A stretch of 64,000 nucleotides of DNA from Lentzea albida (GTDB lineage Bacteria; Actinomycetota; Actinomycetes; Mycobacteriales; Pseudonocardiaceae): NCBI RefSeq assembly GCF_900111005.1, contig NZ_FOFV01000027.1, positions 1-64,000 of the forward strand, in the 5' to 3' direction. The notes under the pieces are model-generated. The model made no database searches. It was not told the origin of the DNA and saw only the letters and a list, made by a program, of their open reading frames with translations. The position numbers and the translations under genes were made by a program. This document shows positions 48,066 to 57,035 of this stretch, piece after piece; position 1 is the first letter of the stretch; every line of letters starts with the position of its first letter.

Positions 48066-48204
48066 CCGGGTGCCCGAGCCGTCCAACGGCGGCTCGGGCC
48101 CTCGTGCCGTCCGGCACCGTGTCCCGGTCGACGTGTCCCGCGGCGGACGCCGGCGACCTCCTGCTGCCGACGTCCCCGCACCTTCGTTCCAGAAGAGGAA
48201 GAGC

Positions 48205-48945
48205 ATGGCGAACGTGGCTCAGAGCAGCCGCTGGTTGAGGAAGTTCCACGCGGCGCCCGAGCAGGCGCCACAGCTGGTGTGCTTCCCGTACGCGGGCGGC
48301 TCCGCCGGGTGGTTCAGCAAGCTGAGCGCGGAACTCGCCGGCGACGTCCAGGTGTCCTCGGTGCAGTACCCAGGCCGTCTGGACCGTCTCCGCGACCGGC
48401 CGGTGGACGACCTGTCCGAGTTGGCGGACCAGGTGTTCGCCGCACTGGACGACAGCCGGCCGCTGGCGCTCCTCGGTCACAGCATGGGAGCGGTGGTGGC
48501 GTTCGAGGTGGCGCGCAGGCTGCAGGCGGCCTCCGTGCCCGTCTCGCACCTGTTCGCGTCCGGCCGGGTGGCACCGCACCTGCGACGCGACGGGGGCGTG
48601 CACCTCATGTCCGACGACGACGTGATCGCCGTGGTCGAGTCGCTGGGCGGTGTCGAACCGGGTGTGCTCCGCGACGTCGAACTCCGCGCGATGGTGCTGC
48701 CTGTCGTGCGCAACGACTACCGGGCGATCGAGACCTACCGTCATCACCCGGCCGCCCCGCTCACCGCACCGATCACCGCCCTGGTCGGGGTGAACGATCC
48801 GCTCGTGTCCGCTTCGGACGCGAGCGAGTGGTCGCAGCACACCAGCGGGCCCTTTTCGCTCGTGGAGCTGCCCGGTGGCCACTTCTTCCCCGTGAGCCAG
48901 TGGAAGGCGGTCGCCGACCTCGTGCGGCGCGGGCTCGCCGAGTGA
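48205..48945 (+). CDS. type II (editing) thioesterase
   Basis: 246 residues of the GrsT/RifR family. The opening LVCFPYAGGSAGWF, nucleophile Ser in LLGHSMGAVVAFE, Asp in GVNDPLVSA and His in LPGGHFFPV make a complete triad. Such enzymes remove stalled or wrong acyl groups from carrier proteins; they rarely release the final product. The gap to the PKS is 139 bp, and a GAAGAGGAAGAG site precedes ATG 48205. With no TE domain in the PKS, a release role cannot be excluded. Confidence 0.9.
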   Translation: MANVAQSSRWLRKFHAAPEQAPQLVCFPYAGGSAGWFSKLSAELAGDVQVSSVQYPGRLDRLRDRPVDDLSELADQVFAALDDSRPLALLGHSMGAVVAFEVARRLQAASVPVSHLFASGRVAPHLRRDGGVHLMSDDDVIAVVESLGGVEPGVLRDVELRAMVLPVVRNDYRAIETYRHHPAAPLTAPITALVGVNDPLVSASDASEWSQHTSGPFSLVELPGGHFFPVSQWKAVADLVRRGLAE

Positions 48946-48953
48946 CCACTCGG
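48938..48953. terminator. short inverted repeat at the end of the thioesterase gene
   Basis: CCGAGTG-AC-CACTCGG overlaps the stop of the thioesterase. It has the right position to end the rightward transcript before the convergent ABC operon, but the loop is short and no T-tract follows. Confidence 0.25.
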
Positions 48954-49141
48954 TGGACATGAACCGGATCAGATCGAACGCCCCACCTCGGAACGGCAAG
49001 ATCGTCGCGGCGGAGTCGTCCACGGGCATCCTCACACCACTCGACCTGCGTGGACGTGGTTTCGGCACGCACAGGCACGACCGTGCGGGACGGTGGCGTC
49101 GTCGGCGCGTGCGCTGAACGCGCGGGGTGTGGACGGTCCGC

Positions 49142-50290
49142 CTAAACGGTCGCCAGCGCCCGCCGTTGGAACACCACCATCGCGACGCCCAGCACCACCA
49201 CCGCCATGCCCGCCAGCACACCGGTCTCGACCAGGACCGACCCCAGCCCCGCCGACGGACGCGACAGCGTCAGCAACGCGTCCATCGCCCACGAGTGCGG
49301 GAACAGGTAACCGATCGTGCCCAGCGTCTCGCCGGCTACCTCGCGCGGCCACAGGCAGCCGCCCAGCATGCCCAGCACGATGCCGACCGGCGGGCCGATG
49401 GCGGGAGCCTGCTGCGGTGAGCGCACCAGGGCGCCAACCAGCATCGCGGCGCCCGTGGCGATCAGGCAGAACAGCGCGACGACCACGCCCACGCCCAGCG
49501 GGTCGCCCCACCGCACGTCGAACAGGAGCCGGCTCACCACGATGATCAGCAGCGACTGCGCGAGCGCCACCGCGAACCGGCTCAACGCCTCGCCCAGCAG
49601 CACCTGGCTGCGCCGCACGGGTGCGGCCAGGGAGCGGCGGACCATGCCGATGCGGCGGCTCTCGACCAGCGCGGCGGCGACGGCCATCGAGTTGACGAAC
49701 GTGAACAGCAGCAGGTTCGCGGGCGCGGTGTAGGCGAAGCCGGTCGGCCTGGAGGGCTCGTCGCCTCCGGTCGAGGCGACGGTGACGGCCACCGACTCCT
49801 CCTTCGCCTTGCGGACGTACTGCTCGGCCTGCTCCGGTGACGCGCCCGCCGCCCGCGCCGCGCGGGTGGCCTCCAGCACCGCCGCCACCCTGCCGACCGC
49901 CACGTCGATCTCGCTGCGCGCGGCCATGCCGCTGCCGCTGGTCTGGGTCATGACCAGTTCGAGGTCGGTGTCGCCCGGTGTGACGACCAACCCCGCGGCC
50001 AGTTCGCCCCGGCGGACGTCGTCGCGGACCTCCTGCGCGGACTCCGCGCGCCGCACCTGCAGCGCCTTGTCGGATTCCAGTTCGGCGACCACTGCCGCCG
50101 ACACCGGGTCGGAGGTGTCGGCGACGACGGCCACCGGCAGCTTCGCGTCGGCCGCGTCGCCGCCCAGGGCCATGCCGACGAACAGGATCGTCACGAAGGG
50201 CATGACGACGATGAAGAACATGCCGACCTTGTCGCGCAGCTGGCGCTGCAGGTTGGCCAGCACCAGTGCGGTGAGCGGGCGGGGCCTCAT
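49142..50290 (-). CDS. ABC-2 type permease (second subunit)
   Basis: 382 residues. The N-terminal helix (about 25-45) is followed by a large extracellular domain of about 150 residues, then five helices, the DrrB/YhaP-like ABC-2 layout. The start is ATG 50290, because its ATGA overlaps the stop of the upstream permease. It forms a heterodimer with the neighbouring permease, powered by the ATPase at 51515; the probable cargo is the cluster product. It is the last gene of the operon. Confidence 0.85.
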   Translation of the reverse strand: MRPRPLTALVLANLQRQLRDKVGMFFIVVMPFVTILFVGMALGGDAADAKLPVAVVADTSDPVSAAVVAELESDKALQVRRAESAQEVRDDVRRGELAAGLVVTPGDTDLELVMTQTSGSGMAARSEIDVAVGRVAAVLEATRAARAAGASPEQAEQYVRKAKEESVAVTVASTGGDEPSRPTGFAYTAPANLLLFTFVNSMAVAAALVESRRIGMVRRSLAAPVRRSQVLLGEALSRFAVALAQSLLIIVVSRLLFDVRWGDPLGVGVVVALFCLIATGAAMLVGALVRSPQQAPAIGPPVGIVLGMLGGCLWPREVAGETLGTIGYLFPHSWAMDALLTLSRPSAGLGSVLVETGVLAGMAVVVLGVAMVVFQRRALATV

Positions 50291-51480
50291 GCGAACCTGC
50301 CTTTGCGGAAGCCGAGCAGCGCCACCGTTCCGGCGACGAGGCCGATGCCGGTGACCACGGCGATCGGCACGAGGACGGCGGACGGGCCGGCGCCGGTGCC
50401 CGCCAGCTCGGACAGGCCCGCCGACACCCACCCGTTGGGGGTGATCAGCGAGACGCCGCGCAGCCACTCGGGCAGGTTGTAGGCGGGCACGATGCTGCCG
50501 CCCAGGAACGCGAACACGAACGCCACGCCGAGCGTGTAGCCGTCGGCCTGCGCGTCGGTCTTCGCGCGGCTGGCCACCAGCATGACGATCGCGGTCGCCG
50601 CGAACACGTGCGCCAGCAGCAGCGGGAACACGCCGAGCGGGTCGCCCCAGCTCGCGCCGAAGATCAGCACGGACGACAGCCAGGTCGCGCACATGCTGAG
50701 CAGCGCCAGCCCGAACCCGACCGCGCTCTTGCCCACCAGCGCCGTCCACAGGGGGATCGGCGCGGCGCGCATCCGGTCGAGCGTGCCGTTCTGCCGCTCG
50801 GTGAGCAGGCTGCGGGCCGTGGTGCCGACGACGAAGAACGCGAACATCACCGCCATGCCCGCGCCGTAGTGCACGGCGAGGTCCACCTTTCCGCCCGAGA
50901 CCGGGTCGCCGACCAGCGACAGCGCGGGCCCGGCCGCGCCGTTCTCCTCGACGAACAGCTGCACGCGGTCGGCCGGTACGCCCGCCTCCAGCGAGGCGCG
51001 CACGGCCAGCGTCCTGGCCTGGACCAGGGCCGAGATCCGGTCCACCATGCTGCGCGCCACCACACCCGCCAGCGGCGACTCCGGCGACTCCAGGACGGAC
51101 ACCTGCCCGCCGCGGCCCGCGCCGACGCCCTCGCTGAACCCGGCGGGGAACACCAGGGCCGCACCCGACTCGCCGCCGTCGACCGCGCTGCGCGCCGCGG
51201 CCTCGTCCGGGTACTGGCGGAAGGTCAGCACGCCCTTCAGCTCGTCGGTGTTCAGCGCTTCGCGCTGCACGCTGGCCGGGAACTCGCCGCCGTCGAGGTC
51301 GACCACGCCGATGGTCGCCTTCAGCGGCGGGTCGTCGTCACCGCCGAGCGCCAGCCCGAACAGGGTCGCGAGCAGGATCGGCGCGACGAGCGCGATCAGC
51401 GGCGCGGTGCCGTCCCGCAGCCGCGACCGCAGCTCGTGGCCGCCCACGACCAGCAGAGCGCGCAGAGTGCTCTTCCCCAA
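50287..51480 (-). CDS. ABC-2 type permease (first subunit)
   Basis: 397 residues with the same plan: N-terminal helix (PLIALVAPILLATLFGLAL), external domain about 50-190, five C-terminal helices. It shares architecture with the downstream permease but differs in sequence, as in paired DrrB-type exporters. The stop overlaps the next start by 4 bp, and the start lies 34 bp after the ATPase stop. Confidence 0.85.
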   Translation of the reverse strand: MGKSTLRALLVVGGHELRSRLRDGTAPLIALVAPILLATLFGLALGGDDDPPLKATIGVVDLDGGEFPASVQREALNTDELKGVLTFRQYPDEAAARSAVDGGESGAALVFPAGFSEGVGAGRGGQVSVLESPESPLAGVVARSMVDRISALVQARTLAVRASLEAGVPADRVQLFVEENGAAGPALSLVGDPVSGGKVDLAVHYGAGMAVMFAFFVVGTTARSLLTERQNGTLDRMRAAPIPLWTALVGKSAVGFGLALLSMCATWLSSVLIFGASWGDPLGVFPLLLAHVFAATAIVMLVASRAKTDAQADGYTLGVAFVFAFLGGSIVPAYNLPEWLRGVSLITPNGWVSAGLSELAGTGAGPSAVLVPIAVVTGIGLVAGTVALLGFRKGRFA

Positions 51481-51514
51481 GGTTCTTCGCCCAATCCCTA
51501 AGCTTCGGTCCGCG

Positions 51515-52453
51515 TCAGTCGCGCAGGGTGCTGCCGGTGAGGTGCAGGAACGCGGCCTCCAGGTCGGGTTCGACGACCTCGACGCCGGTCACCGCACCCG
51601 CGTCGCCGATAGCGGCCAGCAGTGCGGGCAACAGGTGCCGCCCGCCCGCGACGAGCAACCGGATCGACGACGACCCGGTGACCACCGACTCGGACACGCC
51701 CTCCACGGCGCGCAGCTTCTCGGCCGCCGCGGTGACGTCGCCGTCCAGCGTCAGCTCCACCCGGTCCGTGCCGCCCAGTTCGGCGACCAGCTCGCGCTTG
51801 GTCCCGTCGGCGACCACGCGGCCCCGGTCGATGATCCCGACCCGCGTGCACACCCGCTCCACCTCCTCCATGTAGTGGGAGGTGTAGAGCAGGCTCATGC
51901 CCTCGCCGACGAGGGCTTCGACCCGGTCCAGGATCGCGACGCGGCTCTGCGGGTCCACGCCGACCGTCGGCTCGTCGAGGATGAGCAGGCGCGGCCGGTG
52001 CAGCAGGGCCACGGCGATGTTGGTGCGCCGCTTCATGCCGCCGGAGTACGTGCCCACCTTGTCGTCGCCGCGGTCGGTCAGGCCGACCAGGTCGAGCACC
52101 TCGCCGATGCGCGAGGTCAGCTCACGCCGCGGCAGGCCGTAGAGCCTGCCGAAGTAGCGCAGGTTCTCCCGGGCGGTCAGCTCCGGGTACAGCGCGATCT
52201 CCTGCGGGACGTACCCGATGAGCCGCTTGGCCGCCACCGGGTCCTCACCGACGTCGATGCCGCCGACCCGGACCGTTCCCTCGTCCGGGCGCAGCAGGCC
52301 GACGAGCATGGAGATGGTCGTGGTCTTGCCGGCCCCGTTGGGGCCGAGCAACCCGTACGCCTCTCCCTCGTCGATGTGGAAGCCGACCCGGTCCACCACA
52401 GTCTTGTCGCCGTAGCGTTTGACCAGGCGCTCGCACACCAGCGCAGGCGTCAT
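51515..52453 (-). CDS. DrrA-like ABC transporter ATPase
   Basis: 312 residues: Walker A GPNGAGKTT, signature YSGGMKRR, Walker B LLILDEPTVGVDPQ, and the switch His in LLYTSHYMEEVE. The C-terminal about 75 residues are the DrrA-type regulatory extension. It powers export of a hydrophobic metabolite and often gives self-resistance. ATG 52453 is preferred over longer in-frame starts. It sits 13 bp after the beta-helix gene. Confidence 0.92.
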   Translation of the reverse strand: MTPALVCERLVKRYGDKTVVDRVGFHIDEGEAYGLLGPNGAGKTTTISMLVGLLRPDEGTVRVGGIDVGEDPVAAKRLIGYVPQEIALYPELTARENLRYFGRLYGLPRRELTSRIGEVLDLVGLTDRGDDKVGTYSGGMKRRTNIAVALLHRPRLLILDEPTVGVDPQSRVAILDRVEALVGEGMSLLYTSHYMEEVERVCTRVGIIDRGRVVADGTKRELVAELGGTDRVELTLDGDVTAAAEKLRAVEGVSESVVTGSSSIRLLVAGGRHLLPALLAAIGDAGAVTGVEVVEPDLEAAFLHLTGSTLRD

Positions 52454-52466
52454 GTCGTCCTCTCGA

Positions 52467-53495
52467 TCAAGATCCGTACCCGTCGATCCGCTCCGGCTGG
52501 GAGGCGCCCACCACGTTGTTGCGGAAGCGCTGGTTGCCCGGGTCGGTGCCGATCTGCACGTCGAACGGGCTGTTGCCGGTGATGGTGTTCCACTCGAAGG
52601 AGTTGTCGGCCGAGTCGGAGCCGCCCCAGTCCGCCGACGAGGCCAGCACCAGCGCGGCGCCCATGACCGACGGACCGGTGGGTTCGTTGCCGTGCAACCG
52701 GTTGCCGACGACCGAGACGCGCTGGACGCCGACGGCGGCGATGCCGACGCCGGAGATCGGCGGCCCGGCGAAACCCAGCACGCCGGGCTCGTCGCCACCG
52801 GAGGCCAGGGTGTTGCCGGTGATGTCGTTGTCCGCGACGAGCACGTCGGCGACGCCGCCGGGCAGTTCACCCTCGTAGGTCTGGTGCAGCAGCAGGACGC
52901 CCGCCGCGTTGCCGTGGCAGTGGTTGCGCTGCACCCGTGCGCGGCTGGAGTTGTCCACGAACACGCCGAAGGCGTTGGCGGTGCTCTCGCTGTCGGCGAT
53001 CAGCGCGTCGGCGGCCGGGCAGAACGCCAGCGCGATGCCGCCGTACTGGCTGCCTTCCGCACGGCACCGCAGGACCTCCACGCCCGCCGACTCGCGCACG
53101 TACAGGCCCCACACCGCGTTGTCGACCGACTCGACGTCGACGAGTTTCAGCTCGGTGGCGGTGTGCGCGTAGACGCCCGCCCCGGAGAAGCCGCGCACGG
53201 TCAGACCCTCGACGGTCACCCCGGACACGTCGTGCACGGTGATGCCGCTGACCACGTCCGCGGGCGCGTCGTGCAGGGCAGGCACAGCGCTGGGCGCGAC
53301 GGTGCCGGGCACGATCACCGTGCGGCCCGCTCCCGCGCCGACGAGTGCGACGTCCGGGCGGCCGATCACCAGGCTGCCCTCGTACGTCCCCTCGGCCAGG
53401 CGCAGCACCGTGCCCGGTGCGCAGTTCTCGAGCGCTTCCTGAACGGAATCCCCTGGTCGAATGCGAACTTCGGTCCTGACCTCGGTCACGGACAT
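52467..53495 (-). CDS. right-handed parallel beta-helix repeat protein
   Basis: 342 residues of NosD/pectate-lyase-like coils, with repeated G-V-x-V-x-x-N/D units such as DNAVWGLYVRESAGVEVLRCRA and ANAFGVFVDNSSRARVQRNHC. There is no signal peptide or membrane segment, so the protein is probably cytoplasmic despite a fold usually seen outside. Beta-helix proteins in biosynthetic clusters include epimerases, isomerases and cyclases. The start overlaps the AcpS-like gene end by 10 bp, so it is co-translated. No catalytic residues can be assigned. Confidence 0.8.
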   Translation of the reverse strand: MSVTEVRTEVRIRPGDSVQEALENCAPGTVLRLAEGTYEGSLVIGRPDVALVGAGAGRTVIVPGTVAPSAVPALHDAPADVVSGITVHDVSGVTVEGLTVRGFSGAGVYAHTATELKLVDVESVDNAVWGLYVRESAGVEVLRCRAEGSQYGGIALAFCPAADALIADSESTANAFGVFVDNSSRARVQRNHCHGNAAGVLLLHQTYEGELPGGVADVLVADNDITGNTLASGGDEPGVLGFAGPPISGVGIAAVGVQRVSVVGNRLHGNEPTGPSVMGAALVLASSADWGGSDSADNSFEWNTITGNSPFDVQIGTDPGNQRFRNNVVGASQPERIDGYGS

Positions 53496-54001
53496 CGCAA
53501 CGCTCCTCTCGGCGTGATGATCAGTATGGCAACAGCGACGATCAGGTCTCCGCGAACGCCCCAGCGGGCCATGCCCACGACGGCCTCGCCGTCGGCGGGG
53601 GCCGCGGACCGTCCGGTGAGCCGTGCCAGGGCGGCCGCACCGCTGGCACCGAGCACGGTGTAGGCGCACCGCTCGGTCATCGCGACCCTGGTGGCCGCCT
53701 CGACCTCGGGCACGGCGGCGGCCAGCAGCGGGTCCGCCCACTCCGCACCGGGCAGCGGCACCTCGCCACACGCCTCGAAGTCGTGCCAGGAGAACCCGCG
53801 CGGCCGGCCGCCGACCGCCTTCACGAGGCACTCCTTCACCGCGACCGTGGCCGCGGTGGCGAGACCGGGGTCGGCGTGCAGGTCCCGCTCGCCGGGGGAG
53901 ACGACGTGCCGGGTGTAGGCGGGCCCGCTGTAGGACATGGCGCGGGTGACCCTGGCGACGTCGACCACGTCCACGCCGAACAGCATCGGCGGCGCGGTCA
54001 C
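53486..54001 (-). CDS. holo-ACP synthase (AcpS-type PPTase)
   Basis: 171 residues. The first motif FGVDVVDVARV supplies the Mg-binding Asp, and the second ATVAVKECLVKAVGG supplies Glu and Lys. It transfers phosphopantetheine from CoA to carrier-protein Ser residues and would activate the standalone ACP and the PKS ACPs. The length is greater than the about 120 residues of typical AcpS because of an extra C-terminal segment. It begins at GTG 54001, overlapping the hydrolase stop (GTGA). Confidence 0.85.
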   Translation of the reverse strand: MTAPPMLFGVDVVDVARVTRAMSYSGPAYTRHVVSPGERDLHADPGLATAATVAVKECLVKAVGGRPRGFSWHDFEACGEVPLPGAEWADPLLAAAVPEVEAATRVAMTERCAYTVLGASGAAALARLTGRSAAPADGEAVVGMARWGVRGDLIVAVAILIITPRGALRCP

Positions 54002-54771
54002 CCGGTGACCCTGCCGAGGAACCGCAGCAGCTCGGCGGTGTAGACCTCGCCGCGCTCGATCATCGGGATGTGCCCGCAGTCCTCCACGGTGACGAACTCG
54101 GTGTTCGCGTGCTGCGGCACCAGGTCGAGCCACGGCTCGATCGGCGTCATGCGGTCGTGGCGGCCCCAGACGTACAACGACGGGCACGTGACCTTGTCCA
54201 TCGCCGGGGCGACCTGGAACGTCCGGGTGGCGCGGATGCTGCGGGCCATCGCGACCATCGCCGAGCCCTGGCGCAGCAGCTGCGCGGTCGACTCCACCTG
54301 CTCGTCGGTGAACAGCGGCTCGCCGTGGAAGAGGGCGGCCAGCATGCGGTCGCGGAACTGCTCGCCCTGCAGCCGCACGTCGCCGCGCCGGTCCATGTTC
54401 AGGCCCACGTCGGGGTCGGCGCTCAGGCCGGGTGCGCCGCTGACGGCGATGGCCCTCACCCGGTCCGGGAAGCGGCCCGCGAGGTCGATGGCGACCAGTC
54501 CTCCCAGGGAGTTCGCGCAGACCACGACCTCCTCCGCGCCGGCCGCGTCCACGGCGTCCATCAGGGCGTCGCCGAGTCGTTCGATGGACCCCGCGATCTT
54601 CGCGTCCACCCCGCAGATGGGTTCCTCGGTGCGCAGCACCGGCCACCCGGCGTCGGCGAGGGCGGCGAACGGGTGGTCCCAGATCCAGCCGCCCGCGAAG
54701 AGGGCGGACATGAAGGCCACGAGCGGTCGCCCGCCCGCCGCGGGCCGGTGGTCGGCGGTGAAGACCGTCAT
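53998..54771 (-). CDS. alpha/beta hydrolase
   Basis: 257 residues with the complete triad: Ser in VCANSLGGLVA (first Gly of the elbow replaced by Ala-Asn), Asp in WGRHDRMTP, His in EDCGHIPMIE. There is no signal peptide. It could hydrolyse or cyclise a thioester and act as the product-releasing enzyme that the PKS lacks, or process an ester in tailoring. Translation is coupled to the AcpS gene downstream. Confidence 0.8.
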   Translation of the reverse strand: MTVFTADHRPAAGGRPLVAFMSALFAGGWIWDHPFAALADAGWPVLRTEEPICGVDAKIAGSIERLGDALMDAVDAAGAEEVVVCANSLGGLVAIDLAGRFPDRVRAIAVSGAPGLSADPDVGLNMDRRGDVRLQGEQFRDRMLAALFHGEPLFTDEQVESTAQLLRQGSAMVAMARSIRATRTFQVAPAMDKVTCPSLYVWGRHDRMTPIEPWLDLVPQHANTEFVTVEDCGHIPMIERGEVYTAELLRFLGRVTG

Positions 54772-54790
54772 CGGGCAGCTCCTGGCGTCA

Positions 54791-55639
54791 TCAGAACAGG
54801 GGGTCGGGGGTCGGGGTGGTGCCGCACGCGCAGGTCCTGCCCGCCGCCGCGTCGACCATCTCGTCGCACTCGGGGCAGCGCAGGTGCAGGGTCTCCCGCT
54901 CCAGCGTCCACACGCTGGTGTACGCCCCGGTGCACAGGCCGCCGCGGAAGAACTTCCGCAGGGACCGCTGGTGCGGCCGGGCGTGCACGGCGCGGATCGA
55001 CTCCGGGCGGTCGAAGGCGCTGACCGTGTACTTGCGGGTGCCGATCTCGAACGTGCTCACGCCGAGGAAACCCTTCGAGGCGCGCAACGACTTGACCACC
55101 TCGGTGCTGAGCAGGTCGACCTCCGCGCCCTCGACGTCGTCGCGGAAGTCCAGGTAGGTGAACGTGAGCGCGCGCGGGTAGTCGGTCCTGCCCGCCGTGG
55201 TGCGCGCGCTGATGCCGTACTCCTGCACCTCGTCCTGGCTGAGCAGGAAGCGAGCGGTGTGGCCGAGCGACGAGGCCAGGGCGACCCGGTCGAAGTGGCG
55301 GCGCACGCGCACCTCGCCGTCCACGACGGTCAGCACGTCCACGCCGTCGGCCCTCGCCGTGCCGCCCGTGCCCGGTATCCCGAGGTAGGGGGCGCGGTGC
55401 GTACCGGTCATGGTCCAGGTGAGCACGGCGGTGCCGCCCGCGTCGGCGGTGGGCGCGAAGTCGAGCTCCAGGTCCGGGAACCGCGTCAGCACGGCCTCGA
55501 CGTGCGCGACGAGGTCCGCGCCCGCCACCGGTTCCGGTGTGTCCGGGTCGGCGAACTCCGCCACCGCGTCCGCGATGGCGGCGGCGTCGCGCTCGTGCCA
55601 GGCCGCGGCCCACCGCGCGGCGGTCTCGATCAGGTCCAT
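54791..55639 (-). CDS. composite protein: SnoaL-like + ABM-like + zinc-ribbon tail
   Basis: 282 residues. Residues 1-130 are an NTF2/SnoaL-type cone (AARWAAAWHERDAAAIADAV, TWTMTGTHRAPYLGIP), as in polyketide cyclases and hydroxylases. Residues about 150-235 resemble a ferredoxin-like antibiotic-monooxygenase fold (LTFTYLDFRDDVEGAEVD, KGFLGVSTFEIG). The last 40 hold two Cys pairs (CPEC, CAC) that look like a zinc ribbon. I do not know this exact combination. A role in cyclisation or oxidation is suggested by the two folds and the operon. Confidence 0.7.
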   Translation of the reverse strand: MDLIETAARWAAAWHERDAAAIADAVAEFADPDTPEPVAGADLVAHVEAVLTRFPDLELDFAPTADAGGTAVLTWTMTGTHRAPYLGIPGTGGTARADGVDVLTVVDGEVRVRRHFDRVALASSLGHTARFLLSQDEVQEYGISARTTAGRTDYPRALTFTYLDFRDDVEGAEVDLLSTEVVKSLRASKGFLGVSTFEIGTRKYTVSAFDRPESIRAVHARPHQRSLRKFFRGGLCTGAYTSVWTLERETLHLRCPECDEMVDAAAGRTCACGTTPTPDPLF

Positions 55640-56073
55640 GCGGTCATCGCTTCCAGCTCGTGGTCCTCGGCCAGCCGGGCCGCGGTCAGCGCCACCGCGA
55701 ACGCGAGGTCGGCGGTGTGGCTGACGGAGACGCGGATGCGGGTGTCCTCCGCCTCCCGGCCGTCCAGCGCGCCGATCAGGCGCACACCCGGCGGGTGGCC
55801 GTGCAGGCAGGCCGCCGTGCGGCTGCAGAGAGGCGCCGGTAGGGGGAGCACCTCCACCGCACCCAGGTGCTCCGCGGTCGCGGGTTCGTCGAGCAGGCGC
55901 AGCACGGCGTACTTGGCCGCGAGCCTGCCCGCCCAGTGCTGCAGGGTGCGGCCCGCGCCGGACCGCAGCCGTTCCGCGCGGGTGAACACGACCTCCAGAG
56001 GCATCGGCTCGACCAGCTGCCCCGGTGCGGTCAGCCCGCCGAAGGCGACCGCGGCGCTGCCCCACCTGGTCAT
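55630..56073 (-). CDS. degenerate AcpS/PPTase-like protein
   Basis: 147 residues starting MTRWGSAAVAFGG. Mid-protein EVVFTRAERLRSG and LQHWAGRLAAKYAVLRLL align with the second AcpS motif (AAKEA), but Glu is Tyr, and the N-terminal GxDxV Asp is absent. The end RVSVSHTADLAFAVAL matches the last AcpS strands. It probably lost metal-dependent transfer and may be an ACP-binding accessory. ATG 56073 overlaps the transacylase stop (ATGA), and the stop overlaps the SnoaL-type start by 10 bp. Confidence 0.7.
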   Translation of the reverse strand: MTRWGSAAVAFGGLTAPGQLVEPMPLEVVFTRAERLRSGAGRTLQHWAGRLAAKYAVLRLLDEPATAEHLGAVEVLPLPAPLCSRTAACLHGHPPGVRLIGALDGREAEDTRIRVSVSHTADLAFAVALTAARLAEDHELEAMTAWT

Positions 56074-56984
56074 GCCGCGGGCTCCGGGCGGCGCAGCCTG
56101 CGCACCGCGGCCGGGTCGGCCATGCTGACGCAGCTCGAGCCGACGCCGCGCAGCAGTCCGGCGAGCACCTTGCTGTCCCCGACCTCGACCAGGGTTTCGG
56201 CCTCGGCGAGCGCGCGCATCGTCGCCGTCCACCGCACCCGTTCCGTGAGCTGGGTGATCAGCGCGTCCACGATGGTCGGCAGGTCCGTGGTGGGTTCGCC
56301 GGTCGCGTTCGGGATCACCGGGACGCGCGGCGAGTGCATCGGTGTGGCGCGCACGGCCTCGGCCCAGGCGTCCAGCGCTCCCGCCATCAGCGGTGAGTGG
56401 AACGCATTGCTCACCTTGAGCGGCACCACCTTGCGGGCGCCCGCCGCTCCGGCCAGCTCGACGAGCCGGTCGACGGCGGCGGTCGCGCCGGAGACCACGG
56501 TGTGGTCCGGCGCGTTCTCCAGACCGACGACCAGCGGCTCACCCGGACCGGCGGCCTCGGCGGCCAGTTCCTCCACCCGCTGCGGCGTCAACCCCAGCAC
56601 GGCCGTCATGCCACCGGTGTCCGGCAGGTCGGCCATCAGCCGGGCGCGGACGGCGACCAGGCGCAGCGCGGTGTCGGCGTCCAGCACGCCCGCCGCGCAC
56701 AGCGCGCTGATCTCACCCACGCTGTGCCCGGCGACGACGTCCGGTTCCACCCCGCGTTCCCGCAGGACCGCGAGCGCGGCGAGGTTGCACGCCGTCACGG
56801 CGGGCTGCGCGTGCAGGGTGTCGACGAGCCTGTCCAGCGGCCCGCGGGCGCACAGCTCCGACACCGGTTCGGGCAGCAGCGCGTCGGCGCGCGCGACCAC
56901 CGCCGCGCCCACCGGGTCACGGCGCAACCAGCCACCCATGCCGATCCGGACCGTTCCCTGACCGGGGAACACGAAGCCGATCAC
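56070..56984 (-). CDS. malonyl-CoA:ACP transacylase (FabD-like)
   Basis: 304 residues with VFPGQG at the N-terminus, nucleophile Ser in GHSVGEISAL and the malonyl-type His motif SNAFHSPLM. It would load malonyl units on the discrete ACP. Start: GTG 56984 with a strong GGGAGG site eight bases upstream, giving the normal 300-310 residues. A longer start at 57032 lacks a ribosome site. It is translationally coupled to the degenerate AcpS-like gene. Confidence 0.88.
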   Translation of the reverse strand: MIGFVFPGQGTVRIGMGGWLRRDPVGAAVVARADALLPEPVSELCARGPLDRLVDTLHAQPAVTACNLAALAVLRERGVEPDVVAGHSVGEISALCAAGVLDADTALRLVAVRARLMADLPDTGGMTAVLGLTPQRVEELAAEAAGPGEPLVVGLENAPDHTVVSGATAAVDRLVELAGAAGARKVVPLKVSNAFHSPLMAGALDAWAEAVRATPMHSPRVPVIPNATGEPTTDLPTIVDALITQLTERVRWTATMRALAEAETLVEVGDSKVLAGLLRGVGSSCVSMADPAAVRRLRRPEPAA

Positions 56985-57035
56985 CTGCGAACCTCCCGTC
57001 CTGTGCGCTGTCCTTGCCGACGAGCCGGGCACCGG

